NCBI RefSeq assembly: GCF_050596425.1
Contig: NZ_CP192292.1
Location: 1,984,001-2,048,000, forward strand
Length of the DNA stretch: 64,000 bases
Origin: G963665925 sp050596425
Lineage (GTDB): Bacteria > Bacillota > Clostridia > Peptostreptococcales > Acidaminobacteraceae
Reading direction: 5' to 3'
Of this stretch, positions 26,998-35,276 are shown in pieces. Below the pieces are notes generated by a model. That model did no database searches and was not told where the DNA came from. It was given only the letters and a program-made list of their open reading frames with translations. A program made the position numbers and the translations under genes. Every line of letters begins with the position of its first letter. The stretch's first letter is position 1.

Positions 26998-27987
26998 ATG
27001 TTAATTATAGATGAAAATGAAATGAGGCAGTCAGTGAACGCTGTAGATTTAATGGATGCCGTTGAAGAGGCTTTCCGAATCATGTCACAGGGTGACCACT
27101 TCATGCCAGAAAGGTTTGTTGCTCAGGCAGATGCTAATAAAATGCTCTACATGCCTTGCTTTGCAGACGGAAAAATTGGAACCAAAATATTATCAGCATT
27201 TCCTGAAAACCCTTCAAAGGGAAAACCCTTTTTAGATGGCATCATGTATCTGAATGATGGGGTAACAGGTGAACCTTTAGCCATCTTAAACGGTAGGGTA
27301 TTGACCGGTCTCAGAACAGGTGCCGTTGGTGGTGTTGCAGTGAAACACCTGACTAAAGATAAGAGTAAGCATATTGGTCTTGTCGGCTGTGGCGCACAAG
27401 GATTTGAACAAGTTAAGTTTGCTTGTGTAGTTAGACCTATTGAAAAGGTCTATTTATATGATTCTATGAAGGAAAACATGAAAGACTTTATAGAATCACT
27501 TAAAAAAGACATTTTAAAAGAAGATCCAAATAGGAAGATTGATTTTATAGTTTGTGATGGCGTGGAAACTTTGGTTAAAAATAGTGAAATTATCGTGACA
27601 GCTACGGGTTCAAACACGCCTGTTTTACCAGACGATGGCCAGTCATTAAAAGGTAAATGCATAGTAGCCATTGGATCATGGCGTCCAGATATGCAGGAGA
27701 TTCCAGATGCCCTATGGTCAGTTGTAGACAGTGTTTACACAGAATTACCTTATGCTTGTGAAGAGAGTGGTGATTTACGAATTCCGCTTGAAAAAGGTTT
27801 AGCAACTATGGACCAGATTGGATATATGAGTGATTTATTAAAACTGCTTGAAGACGGCAAAAAACCAGATCTAGGTGAAACCATCTTGTATAAGTCGGTG
27901 GGGATGAGCCTATTTGATTTGACTTCATCACGGAAAATATATGACATGGCCGTTCAAAAACAAAGAGGGGTTGAAGTGTCCTTATAA
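26998..27987 (+). CDS. ornithine cyclodeaminase/mu-crystallin family protein
   Basis: A 329-residue NAD(P)-dependent enzyme. ALNGRVLTGLRTGAVGGVAVKHL (about residues 97-119) and the Rossmann motif HIGLVGCGAQGFEQ (about 124-137) define the OCD family; IVTATGSNTPVL and CIVAIGSWRPDM also fit. Members interconvert amino acids with ketimines or 2-oxo acids (ornithine to proline, alanine dehydrogenase, ketimine reductase), so the exact reaction is open. It is divergent from an FCD-type regulator. AGGGAGG precedes the ATG. Confidence 0.88.
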   Translation: MLIIDENEMRQSVNAVDLMDAVEEAFRIMSQGDHFMPERFVAQADANKMLYMPCFADGKIGTKILSAFPENPSKGKPFLDGIMYLNDGVTGEPLAILNGRVLTGLRTGAVGGVAVKHLTKDKSKHIGLVGCGAQGFEQVKFACVVRPIEKVYLYDSMKENMKDFIESLKKDILKEDPNRKIDFIVCDGVETLVKNSEIIVTATGSNTPVLPDDGQSLKGKCIVAIGSWRPDMQEIPDALWSVVDSVYTELPYACEESGDLRIPLEKGLATMDQIGYMSDLLKLLEDGKKPDLGETILYKSVGMSLFDLTSSRKIYDMAVQKQRGVEVSL

Positions 27988-28011
27988 AAAGATTTGAAGA
28001 ATACCCAGATA

Positions 28012-28045
28012 AAAAACTCACTTCGTATAAGAAGTGAGTTTTTGT
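28012..28045. terminator. bidirectional terminator
   Basis: AAAAACTCACTTC and GAAGTGAGTTTTT form a 13-bp stem with a 6-nt loop between two convergent genes. Confidence 0.88.
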
Positions 28046-28093
28046 ATTCTGGTATCGTTTGAGTCAAGATAATAGGACGGGTTAACCAATGAA

Positions 28094-29728
28094 TTAGGCA
28101 TCTAAGATTTGAGCTTCAGCTATATTCATTGCGTGGTCACCAACACGCTCAATATTGTTTATCAGTTCTAAGAAGAGTATGCTTGATTTAGGTTGACAGA
28201 CACCATCTGTAAGACGTTTAATATGCATCTTTTTCAGTGATTTTTCCAGTTCATCAATGCGGTCTTCTATGGCAGTCACTCTTTTTGCTTCATTCTCATC
28301 CTCTGAGTGGAAACTTTCAAGGGAGATATTGACTGCGCTTAAAGCGGTGCTATAAATATCTTGAAGCTCGCTGATAGCTTGATCTGAAAAACTGATTTTG
28401 TTGGCAAACTTATATTCAAGAAGTTCTGCAATATTTTCAGCATGATCGCCAACTCTTTCAATATCGCTCACGATGTGGAAGTGTGAATCAATTGTTTCCC
28501 GCTGTTCACTAGACAGAGAAGCGTTAGAAAGCTTGACCAAATAGTGAATGATTTCTTCTTCCATTTTATTGATTTTCTTTTCGATTTCAAAAACTTCCTC
28601 AATTTTTTCAGATGTATTTGAGACAAAGCCATCCATAGCATAGTCAAAAGATGTTTTTGCAAGATCACCCATAACAGAGATCTCATGTTTGATTTGCTCA
28701 AGTGCAATATATGGTGTTTCCATTATTCTATCATCAAGTGCAAGAGAGTAATCTTTTTCTTCTTTTGTATCCTGTTGTGGCAATAGTATGAAGGCAAATT
28801 TTACAATCAAAGGTGCGAATGGCAATAAAATCATGGTGTTAATCACGTTAAATAGTGTATGTGCCCAAGCAATCTGTCTTGCAGGGTCATCCGACATACG
28901 CTGAACAAGATCCACTGTTATATCAGATAAAAGGAGTGCAAACAGCAGGGTCCCTATCAATTTGATGGTCAAATGGATGAGGGCGGCTCTCTTAGCAACT
29001 CTTTTTGTCCCTATACTTGATAACAGGGCAGTAATACAAGTTCCAATATTTGCGCCAAGCAGAACTGGAAATGCCGATTCAATGTTCAAAAGACCAGCTG
29101 CTGCGAGGGCAATCATAATTCCCGTTGTAGCTGAAGAACTTTGAATAACACCAGTGACTAAGAAACCTGTGCCAATAGCCAAGAATGTATCAAGGAGGGT
29201 TCCACTCCCGAACCGAGTCAATAGGCTTGTAAAAGGTTCATAAGTTCTAAGAGGTTTACAGGCTGACTTCATAATGTCCATACCTAAAAATAGAATACCG
29301 AAGCCAATGAGGATTTCTGAATACTTTTTGATGTTGGAGTTCTTAGTAGATAGATTTATAACAACACCTAGAGCAATTGAAAAGGGGGCAAGTGCTGTAA
29401 GATTAATAGACACCAACTGTGCCGTTATCGTTGTACCTATGTCAGCGCCCATTATGATGCCCACAGACTGTGTAAGGTTCATGATGCCTGCATTTACAAG
29501 ACCAACAACCATAACAGTTGTAGCAGATGAACTTTGTATAATTGCAGTCACAACCATGCCGATAAATACAGCCATAATTCGGTTGCGGGTGAGTGCCTCA
29601 ATAATACTTTTCATCTTATCGCCAGCAGATTTTTGCAAGCCATCTCCCATGACGTTCATGCCGTACAAAAATAGTGCAAGGCCTGTTACAATCTGTACCA
29701 ATATTTCTGAAATATTAAATTCTGTCAT
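28094..29728 (-). CDS. Na/Pi cotransporter family protein with PhoU domain
   Basis: The start at 29728 (MTEFNISEIL) follows an AAAGGAGAAG site, giving 544 residues. The N-terminal 300 residues hold two related hydrophobic halves with the QSSSATT motif (as IIQSSSATTVMVVG and VIQSSSATTGIMIA), the substrate-binding repeat of NaPi-II transporters. From about 340 on are two PhoU-like helical repeats (ERVGDHAENIAELL and ERVGDHAMNIAEAQ). It probably moves phosphate with Na+, the PhoU part sensing or gating. Confidence 0.93.
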   Translation of the reverse strand: MTEFNISEILVQIVTGLALFLYGMNVMGDGLQKSAGDKMKSIIEALTRNRIMAVFIGMVVTAIIQSSSATTVMVVGLVNAGIMNLTQSVGIIMGADIGTTITAQLVSINLTALAPFSIALGVVINLSTKNSNIKKYSEILIGFGILFLGMDIMKSACKPLRTYEPFTSLLTRFGSGTLLDTFLAIGTGFLVTGVIQSSSATTGIMIALAAAGLLNIESAFPVLLGANIGTCITALLSSIGTKRVAKRAALIHLTIKLIGTLLFALLLSDITVDLVQRMSDDPARQIAWAHTLFNVINTMILLPFAPLIVKFAFILLPQQDTKEEKDYSLALDDRIMETPYIALEQIKHEISVMGDLAKTSFDYAMDGFVSNTSEKIEEVFEIEKKINKMEEEIIHYLVKLSNASLSSEQRETIDSHFHIVSDIERVGDHAENIAELLEYKFANKISFSDQAISELQDIYSTALSAVNISLESFHSEDENEAKRVTAIEDRIDELEKSLKKMHIKRLTDGVCQPKSSILFLELINNIERVGDHAMNIAEAQILDA

Positions 29729-29866
29729 TATCTTCTCCTTTAGTGAATAGTACAATACTTATCCATTCTACTAGATTTGCGGGCTAAAAAGAATCAGAAA
29801 TTTTTACAATTTCAATGTTATTGAGCTCTTATACAGTTTAGAGACAATAATGCGGTGAAACGACCC

Positions 29867-30928
29867 TCATAGAAGTACATGTCCAATTTCATGGTGGAAT
29901 ACAGCATGGTGTTCTAGACCTTTTGAAAACATTTGAATAATTCTAGCCACACGCTTGTTATCAAAATGACCATCAAAGGCTATAAGCAGTCTAAGGATTT
30001 GGACTTTTACAAGCAGAGATTGAAAAGAACCCATTTTATTATTATGGGTGATACAAGGATAAAGATCTTTAAACATTTGATGAATCAGATAATTAGACAT
30101 AATTCCGTCGATTTTGGTGAGTTCCTGTAAATGAAGTGATTGGTAAGAAGACGTACCGATGCAATCGTCTATAAGCTGATCCAGTTCATCGTGATCTGTC
30201 TTTCCAACTTTCTTAAGAAAAAGGATGAGTTTCTTATAGAGGACATTGTCAATAGATGAAGTCGCCTCTTTATTTGAAAAGTTATAGACGACTAGAGCTT
30301 CTTTTAGTTTGTATTCATCCATATCCTGGGTGTGCTCATGAAAAGCTATGAGCATTTCCAGTTTTTGTTCAAAGGTGTATGCCTCGTCTCTAATTAGGTC
30401 AAAAACGCGATGTCTAAAAGTATGAAGGGCGTCTTTTGAGCAGAGGACTTTACCATCTTCTGTTATTATAGTCTGCATGACCACGTCTCTTTTGGGACCT
30501 CTATGGATTTCAATAAGTTCGAGTGGGGAACCAAGCAGCAGTTTTTCGGTGGCTTCTATGCAGGCAAGAGAGAGGCTTTCTTCGTAGACACCATCGACAG
30601 TGTTATAATATCGCGGATAGAGTGCACATACACTTGACAGACCTCTTTCACCATTTGATTTCTGTATATCACATAGATTTTCAGTGTCCAAAAAAGGACA
30701 TCTGTCATTGTCTTTACAGTCTATAATTGCGTAATTTATATTTGGTTGAGTCATATAGTCATTGATATATGTGTATTCAGTCATGGTTTTCTTAAAACGG
30801 GGGTCGTTTTTAAGTTTTTCGTAAGTTGCCTCATCAAGGGGAATGCCCCAGCCGGTGCAACAACTGTCTGTACAGGCACTGGCTATGCACTTGAAGTTTA
30901 GGCTTTGTTTAAATAGTCTTGTTAACAT
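29867..30928 (-). CDS. fliB: flagellin lysine-N-methylase FliB-like
   Basis: A 353-residue protein. The Cys-rich N-terminus (FKCIASACTDSCCTGWGIPLDEATYEKL) and CDIQKSNGERGLSSVCALYPRYYN match the YkgJ-like metal-binding core of FliB, which methylates lysines of flagellin. This is usually encoded near or away from flagellin genes in Clostridia and enterics; no flagellin is in this window. It implies a flagellate host. Monocistronic. Confidence 0.85.
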   Translation of the reverse strand: MLTRLFKQSLNFKCIASACTDSCCTGWGIPLDEATYEKLKNDPRFKKTMTEYTYINDYMTQPNINYAIIDCKDNDRCPFLDTENLCDIQKSNGERGLSSVCALYPRYYNTVDGVYEESLSLACIEATEKLLLGSPLELIEIHRGPKRDVVMQTIITEDGKVLCSKDALHTFRHRVFDLIRDEAYTFEQKLEMLIAFHEHTQDMDEYKLKEALVVYNFSNKEATSSIDNVLYKKLILFLKKVGKTDHDELDQLIDDCIGTSSYQSLHLQELTKIDGIMSNYLIHQMFKDLYPCITHNNKMGSFQSLLVKVQILRLLIAFDGHFDNKRVARIIQMFSKGLEHHAVFHHEIGHVLL

Positions 30929-31322
30929 ATTGCTCCTAACAATTTATACTTTCATGGTAGTGGTCGGCTCTTTCTAATAGTTTACTATAAAAGCCTCAGG
31001 TTTAAGGTCAAAGTTAACAAAAAAGTATGGGCCCATATTTATGATTAATTTATAAATATTGAATTTTTTCGAATTGAGTAATTTATGTGTTTTAGTGTCC
31101 CATCCTATTGTGATACAGTCTAAAACTACAGATACTCAGAAAGTAGATAATTGTATGGCAGGGGAATCTCAAGGTGTTTGTTATCGAAAAGACAAAGCAG
31201 TATTAAAAGGGTGTCAAAGAACAACTATAAAAAGTCATACTTTGACACCCTTTTTATGAACATTTGGCTAATGGTTATATGCCAATGACATTAGATCAAT
31301 TTCATACAAACAAGCAATTAGA
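30929..31322. other. intergenic region
   Basis: No convincing gene. The left end should hold the fliB promoter. The right end carries a strong terminator at 31205-31255. A 66-codon open frame at 31059 runs into that hairpin and has no ribosome site. Confidence 0.5.
31205..31255. terminator. terminator-like hairpin
   Basis: AAAAGGGTGTCAAAG pairs with CTTTGACACCCTTTT; A's left and T's right make it bidirectional. On the minus strand it would end the YhdH-type gene. Confidence 0.8.
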
Positions 31323-32318
31323 TTAAACAATTTTAAGGACATGTCGCCCAGTATGGGAACCAGCCTTTATATTCTCAAACACTTCATCGAGTTCTTCCAT
31401 AACAACTTCTTTAACAATCGCCTGGCTCATGATGTGCCACTCATTTGCAAATCGATCCCAAATGGCATCACGTTTTTCGATTGGGAAGTTAACGGAGTCA
31501 ACGCCTAGAATACTAACCCCTCTAAGGATAAATGGCATAACTGTTGAAGCAAACTTAATGCCACCTGCATTGCCGCACATGCTCATGCTACCGCCGTAAT
31601 AGATTTGTGGAAGTATACCAGAAGCGACTTCGCCACCAACAACATCAAGAACATAATGGAATTTTTGTTTATCAAGTGCTTTTGGCTTTTCCGGTAGAAT
31701 ATCGCGTGACAATAAGACGCTGGTTGCACCGATGGAGAGAAGCTGTTCAATTTCACTTTCCTCTCTTACAAGTGCGTGAACATTTTTATAGCCGCTTTCC
31801 TTAAGAAGTTGGATGGCAACACTGCCAACACCGCCCGAGGCACCTGTAACGAGTATTTCCTGATCCATATCAGGGGACATGCCATTTGCTTCAAGTGTCA
31901 TAATTGAAAGAGCAGCAGTAAATCCAGCCGTTCCGATGACCATAGCATCACGAAGTGATAAACCGTCAGGCAATGCAACAACCCACTCAGCTGGCACACG
32001 AACATATTCCGAATAACCGCCTGTATGGGTCATGCCCGTTTGAAAACCGGTTACAAGAACATTTTGGCCTTCTTTAAACTTGTTGTTTTCAGATGAAACA
32101 ACGGTACCACTTAAATCAATACCAGGAATCATAGGATAGTTTCGTATAACGCCACCTTTGGTTTGTACTGCTAGCATATCTTTAAAGTTTACGGATGAGT
32201 ATGCCACTTTTATAAGCACATCACCTTCTGAAAGCATGTCGGTTGTAATTTTTTCAATGGCATGTGAAACTTCACCGTTATTTTCACGAACAACAATCGC
32301 TTTGAAATGACTATTCAT
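31323..32318 (-). CDS. YhdH/YhfP family quinone oxidoreductase (acrylyl-CoA reductase-like)
   Basis: A 331-residue medium-chain reductase. VAYSSVNFKDMLAVQTKGGVIRNYPMIPGIDLSGTV is the YhdH N-terminal signature, and ILVTGASGGVGSVAIQLLK (about residues 150-168) the NADPH-binding Rossmann motif. No structural zinc cysteines, as expected for this subfamily. E. coli AcuI of this family reduces acrylyl-CoA to propionyl-CoA with NADPH and protects against acrylate. It is divergent from a MarR regulator that may control it. Confidence 0.92.
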   Translation of the reverse strand: MNSHFKAIVVRENNGEVSHAIEKITTDMLSEGDVLIKVAYSSVNFKDMLAVQTKGGVIRNYPMIPGIDLSGTVVSSENNKFKEGQNVLVTGFQTGMTHTGGYSEYVRVPAEWVVALPDGLSLRDAMVIGTAGFTAALSIMTLEANGMSPDMDQEILVTGASGGVGSVAIQLLKESGYKNVHALVREESEIEQLLSIGATSVLLSRDILPEKPKALDKQKFHYVLDVVGGEVASGILPQIYYGGSMSMCGNAGGIKFASTVMPFILRGVSILGVDSVNFPIEKRDAIWDRFANEWHIMSQAIVKEVVMEELDEVFENIKAGSHTGRHVLKIV

Positions 32319-32447
32319 ATTAAAAACCTTCCTTTTCTCTTATTCAAAATGATACGAATACAAAACATTTCTTAATAGGAACTATTTTCACTTCAAACAT
32401 TATCAGAACTATGGTATACTGTCAATAGAAAAAAATGAGGTGGATTT

Positions 32448-32864
32448 ATGGAAGTTAGAGAATGTATCAATTTTTTATTGGGTGCTTCACAAAATGTGGT
32501 ATTTAAGTATTTTTCAAAACGACTATCAGAGTATGGTGTGACGCCTTCACAATATGGCGTTTTAAATTGTCTTTGGCAATATGGTGATTTGAGTCCATCT
32601 AGAATAAGAGAAATATTGAGTCTAGAAGCTTCATCGGTATCTGGTCTTCTTGATAGGATGCAAAAGGGTGGACTTATTGATAGGCATATCGATCCAAATA
32701 ATCGAAGGCTAATAATTGTATCTCCAACAGAGAAATCGATGGAAGTTAAAGACGGTGTGGAAGCGGTGGTCAAAGAGATGAATGATAAGTTTCTACAGCC
32801 GTTTTCGGATGAGGAAAGAATAATACTAAAGAATGCACTTTTGAAAATTATTGATATGGAATGA
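32448..32864 (+). CDS. MarR family transcriptional regulator
   Basis: A 138-residue winged-helix regulator with LSPSRIREILSLEASSVSGLLDRMQKGGLIDRHIDPNNRRLIIVSPTEKS (about residues 45-95), including the wing. MarR proteins respond to phenolics or oxidants, and this one is divergent from the YhdH-type reductase across 129 bp, so it is likely its regulator. A TATACT lies about 35 bp before the ATG. Confidence 0.92.
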   Translation: MEVRECINFLLGASQNVVFKYFSKRLSEYGVTPSQYGVLNCLWQYGDLSPSRIREILSLEASSVSGLLDRMQKGGLIDRHIDPNNRRLIIVSPTEKSMEVKDGVEAVVKEMNDKFLQPFSDEERIILKNALLKIIDME

Positions 32865-32873
32865 AAAATGAAT

Positions 32874-32903
32874 TGCCGAGCTTCCTAAAATCAGGAGCTC
32901 GGC
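32874..32903 (+). terminator. hairpin after the MarR gene
   Basis: GCCGAGCTTCC pairs with GGAGCTCGGC; no T-run follows, so terminator activity is uncertain. It marks the end of core DNA just before the island boundary. Confidence 0.5.
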
Positions 32904-32928
32904 ATAGGAATGAAGTGGAAACTTCTAT

Positions 32929-32971
32929 TGGTGCCGAAGGTTCGGGACAGGGGAACCCACACGAGGGGTTA
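32929..32971. repeat. candidate attachment site: tRNA-Leu 3'-end copy
   Basis: TGGTGCCGAAGG (32929-32940) is identical to the complement of the last 12 bases, including CCA, of the tRNA-Leu gene at 53061-53147. Beyond it, CGGGAC, GAACCC and CACG blocks occur in the same order in both places with small gaps. This is what a diverged attL of a tRNA-targeting element looks like. Confidence 0.5.
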
Positions 32972-33036
32972 ACTTATCAAAGTGTGTGAAATGTGTTATA
33001 ATCATAATAAGAACTTATGTTCGGAGTGATGGTTAA

Positions 33037-33483
33037 ATGACTGATAAAATTACAAAGCCTCAGAGAAGTTATAATATGTCTCGTATTCGAAGTAAGAATA
33101 CAAAGCCTGAGGAAAGGGTTAGAAAGTATTTGTTCAGTAAAGGTTTGCGGTACAGAAAAAACGATAAGCGATATCCTGGAAAGCCTGATATTGTATTGCC
33201 CAAGTATCAAACGGTAGTATTAGTTAATGGATGTTTCTGGCATATGCATGAAGGGTGCAAGTACTCATCAATGCCAAAGAGCAATACTGAGTACTGGAAA
33301 AAGAAACTGGTAAATAATAAAGACCGTGATGAAAGAGTAATATCTGAGCTTGAGAGTTTAGGATTTACAGTTCTTGTCGTATGGGAATGTGAGATAAAAG
33401 AGGATTTTGATGAAGCAATGATTAATTTTATAAGAAAATTGTTGGCAGTTAATACGAGAAACTATGATATAATTAACTGTTAG
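33037..33483 (+). CDS. vsr: Vsr-type very-short-patch-repair endonuclease
   Basis: A full-length 148-residue endonuclease. GKPDIVLPKY supplies the catalytic Asp at residue 51, and VNGCFWHMHEGC the Phe67-Trp68-His69 intercalation/catalysis triad with zinc ligands Cys66, His71 and Cys74. Residue 64, His in E. coli Vsr, is Asn here. Classical Vsr nicks T:G mismatches left by deamination at Dcm-type sites; Vsr homologues beside MutL/MORC-like ATPases are also proposed as restriction nucleases. It leads the island's methyltransferase-ATPase cluster. A CGGAG site precedes the ATG. Confidence 0.93.
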   Translation: MTDKITKPQRSYNMSRIRSKNTKPEERVRKYLFSKGLRYRKNDKRYPGKPDIVLPKYQTVVLVNGCFWHMHEGCKYSSMPKSNTEYWKKKLVNNKDRDERVISELESLGFTVLVVWECEIKEDFDEAMINFIRKLLAVNTRNYDIINC

Positions 33484-33553
33484 TGTATTTTATTTGATCG
33501 GGTCAAATTGTTTGAGTATAGAAATTGACTAAAATTATTTTCAGCCACAGATA

Positions 33554-33586
33554 AGCTACTTTGATTTATTTAAGTAGCTATTTTTG
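33554..33586 (+). terminator. terminator-like hairpin between vsr and the methyltransferase
   Basis: AGCTACTT (33554-33561) pairs with AAGTAGCT (33572-33579), followed by ATTTTT. It suggests the two genes are at least partly separate transcripts. Confidence 0.65.
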
Positions 33587-33617
33587 TATGGAGTATTAAG
33601 CTTGGAGGATTGAGCAA

Positions 33618-35252
33618 GTGTACAACCAGAAACTTAAAACGATTGATCTTTTTGCGGGAGCTGGGGGATTGAGCAGCGGATTTTTGCAGACCGGTGCTTT
33701 TGAAATAAAAGTTGCTGTTGAAATAAACAAGAATGCACGAGAGACATATGAATGTAATCATAATGATGTGCAAATGTATGATGACATTAAAAAAATAAAC
33801 TATGAAAAGCTGGAAAATGAGTTTGGAAGATTTGATGTGGTGATTGGCGGTCCACCTTGTCAAGGATTTTCAAATGCAAATCGTCAGAAGAATAATCTGA
33901 TTTGCAGTAACAATGAGCTAGTAAAAGAATATATTAAAGCCATTGAAAAACTCAAACCAAAAGCGTTTTTAATGGAAAATGTAAAAAGTTTCGAGTCTGA
34001 GAAGCATAAGTTTTTTCAGACACATCATTCAATTACTGAGTTGGAGAAACTTGAGATTTGTCCAGTAACCGAAGAATTTATGATTGGTGAGTACAATAGA
34101 TTTAGTGATGCGCTATTAGAGTTCGTAAATAATAGCGAAGAACTCGATTCTTACATTATGCCTGAAAGCTTTTTATCAATTCTTAAAACATTACTTAGGT
34201 ATATTGACAACGATGAAAAGTTTAGAAGTAAAGTAAAGAAAGAGAAGAGTCTTACATTTAAAACTGATTCTGAAATTGATTCAATCCATAGAAGGTATTG
34301 GAATGAAGAGTATAGAAATTGCTTTATTGAGCTATATAAAGCAATTTCAGCTGATAATGGCATTGATAAGGAATTTCTTCAGAAGTTGTTGAATGATCTG
34401 GTTGAGACTCAAAAGGTTCTTTACAGGATAAATGAAATCAGGAAAATGAATGTTGTTGAGGGCAATAAAAGATGTACTGAGAAAAAGTTTATCGTTGAAC
34501 TGAACACTTACAACGTCTATGACTATGTTAAAAAAAAGCTCAGAAGTTTAGGTTATGTGATTGATGCAGGAGTATTAAATGCAGCTGACTATGGTGCACC
34601 TCAATTACGTAGAAGGTTGTGTATTGTTGGTATAAGAAATGATAATAAACCCGATACTGAAAAGTTATTGCCCAAACCATTTCTTAAAAAGGAAAACTAT
34701 TATAATCTTAATCATGCAATTGCTGATATAGAAAATTGTTTCTATGAAACTGATGTGAATAAAGATTATTTAGTTGAGTTGAAGGAAAAGAAAAATAGTA
34801 ATCCATTGTTAGAATACTTGAACGATACCAATTTTGTGAACAATATGGTTATAACTGATACAAGACAAATTGCTCTCCAAAGATTTAAGGCTTTAAAGCC
34901 TGGTGAGAATTTTCATAATTTAAGTGAAGAACTCAGAAACAATACTTACACAAAACCAGAAAGAACCCAAAGCAGTATCTATAGGAGGCTTGTGTACACT
35001 GCACCTTCACCTACTGTTACAAATGTACGGAAATCAATGTGGATTCATCCGACTAAAGATCGTGCGATTTCAATTAGAGAAGCGGCTAGAATTCAGACGT
35101 TTAAGGATTCGTTTGTGTTCAAAGGAGATAAAAACTCTCAATATCAGCAAGTTGGAAATGCAGTTCCACCATTGCTTGCTAGGAGCATTGCTGAGACTAT
35201 TCTTAAGTTGCTTAATTTATCATATGGTGTTCCGATTAAAGAATTATTATAA
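33618..35252 (+). CDS. DNA (cytosine-5)-methyltransferase
   Basis: A 544-residue C5 methyltransferase starting at GTG 33618 after GGAGG (33604-33608). Motif I DLFAGAGGLSSGF (residues 10-22), motif IV GGPPCQGFSNANRQ with catalytic Cys81, motif VI MENVKSF, motif VIII-like QLRRRLCIVGIR, and motifs IX/X (REAARIQTFKDSF, QQVGNAVPPLLARSIA) are all present. A long insertion of about 170 residues lies between VI and VIII. It transfers methyl from S-adenosylmethionine to cytosine; the target sequence is unknown. It should mark host DNA against the linked system and create the deamination hot spots that Vsr repairs. Confidence 0.95.
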   Translation: MYNQKLKTIDLFAGAGGLSSGFLQTGAFEIKVAVEINKNARETYECNHNDVQMYDDIKKINYEKLENEFGRFDVVIGGPPCQGFSNANRQKNNLICSNNELVKEYIKAIEKLKPKAFLMENVKSFESEKHKFFQTHHSITELEKLEICPVTEEFMIGEYNRFSDALLEFVNNSEELDSYIMPESFLSILKTLLRYIDNDEKFRSKVKKEKSLTFKTDSEIDSIHRRYWNEEYRNCFIELYKAISADNGIDKEFLQKLLNDLVETQKVLYRINEIRKMNVVEGNKRCTEKKFIVELNTYNVYDYVKKKLRSLGYVIDAGVLNAADYGAPQLRRRLCIVGIRNDNKPDTEKLLPKPFLKKENYYNLNHAIADIENCFYETDVNKDYLVELKEKKNSNPLLEYLNDTNFVNNMVITDTRQIALQRFKALKPGENFHNLSEELRNNTYTKPERTQSSIYRRLVYTAPSPTVTNVRKSMWIHPTKDRAISIREAARIQTFKDSFVFKGDKNSQYQQVGNAVPPLLARSIAETILKLLNLSYGVPIKELL

Positions 35253-35273
35253 AGCGCATTTGCGCTTTTTTTC
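35252..35273 (+). terminator. terminator after the methyltransferase
   Basis: AAGCGCA and TGCGCTT stem with a TT loop and a T-run. The ISL3-like element begins 4 bp beyond. Confidence 0.85.
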
Positions 35274-35276
35274 TAG

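Noticed and set aside
29274..29750. 158-codon plus-strand frame
   Set aside because: Antisense shadow of the Na/Pi transporter gene with repetitive Pro/Ile composition.
31059..31259. 66-codon open frame on the plus strand
   Set aside because: No ribosome binding site, odd composition, and it runs through the terminator stem at 31205-31255.
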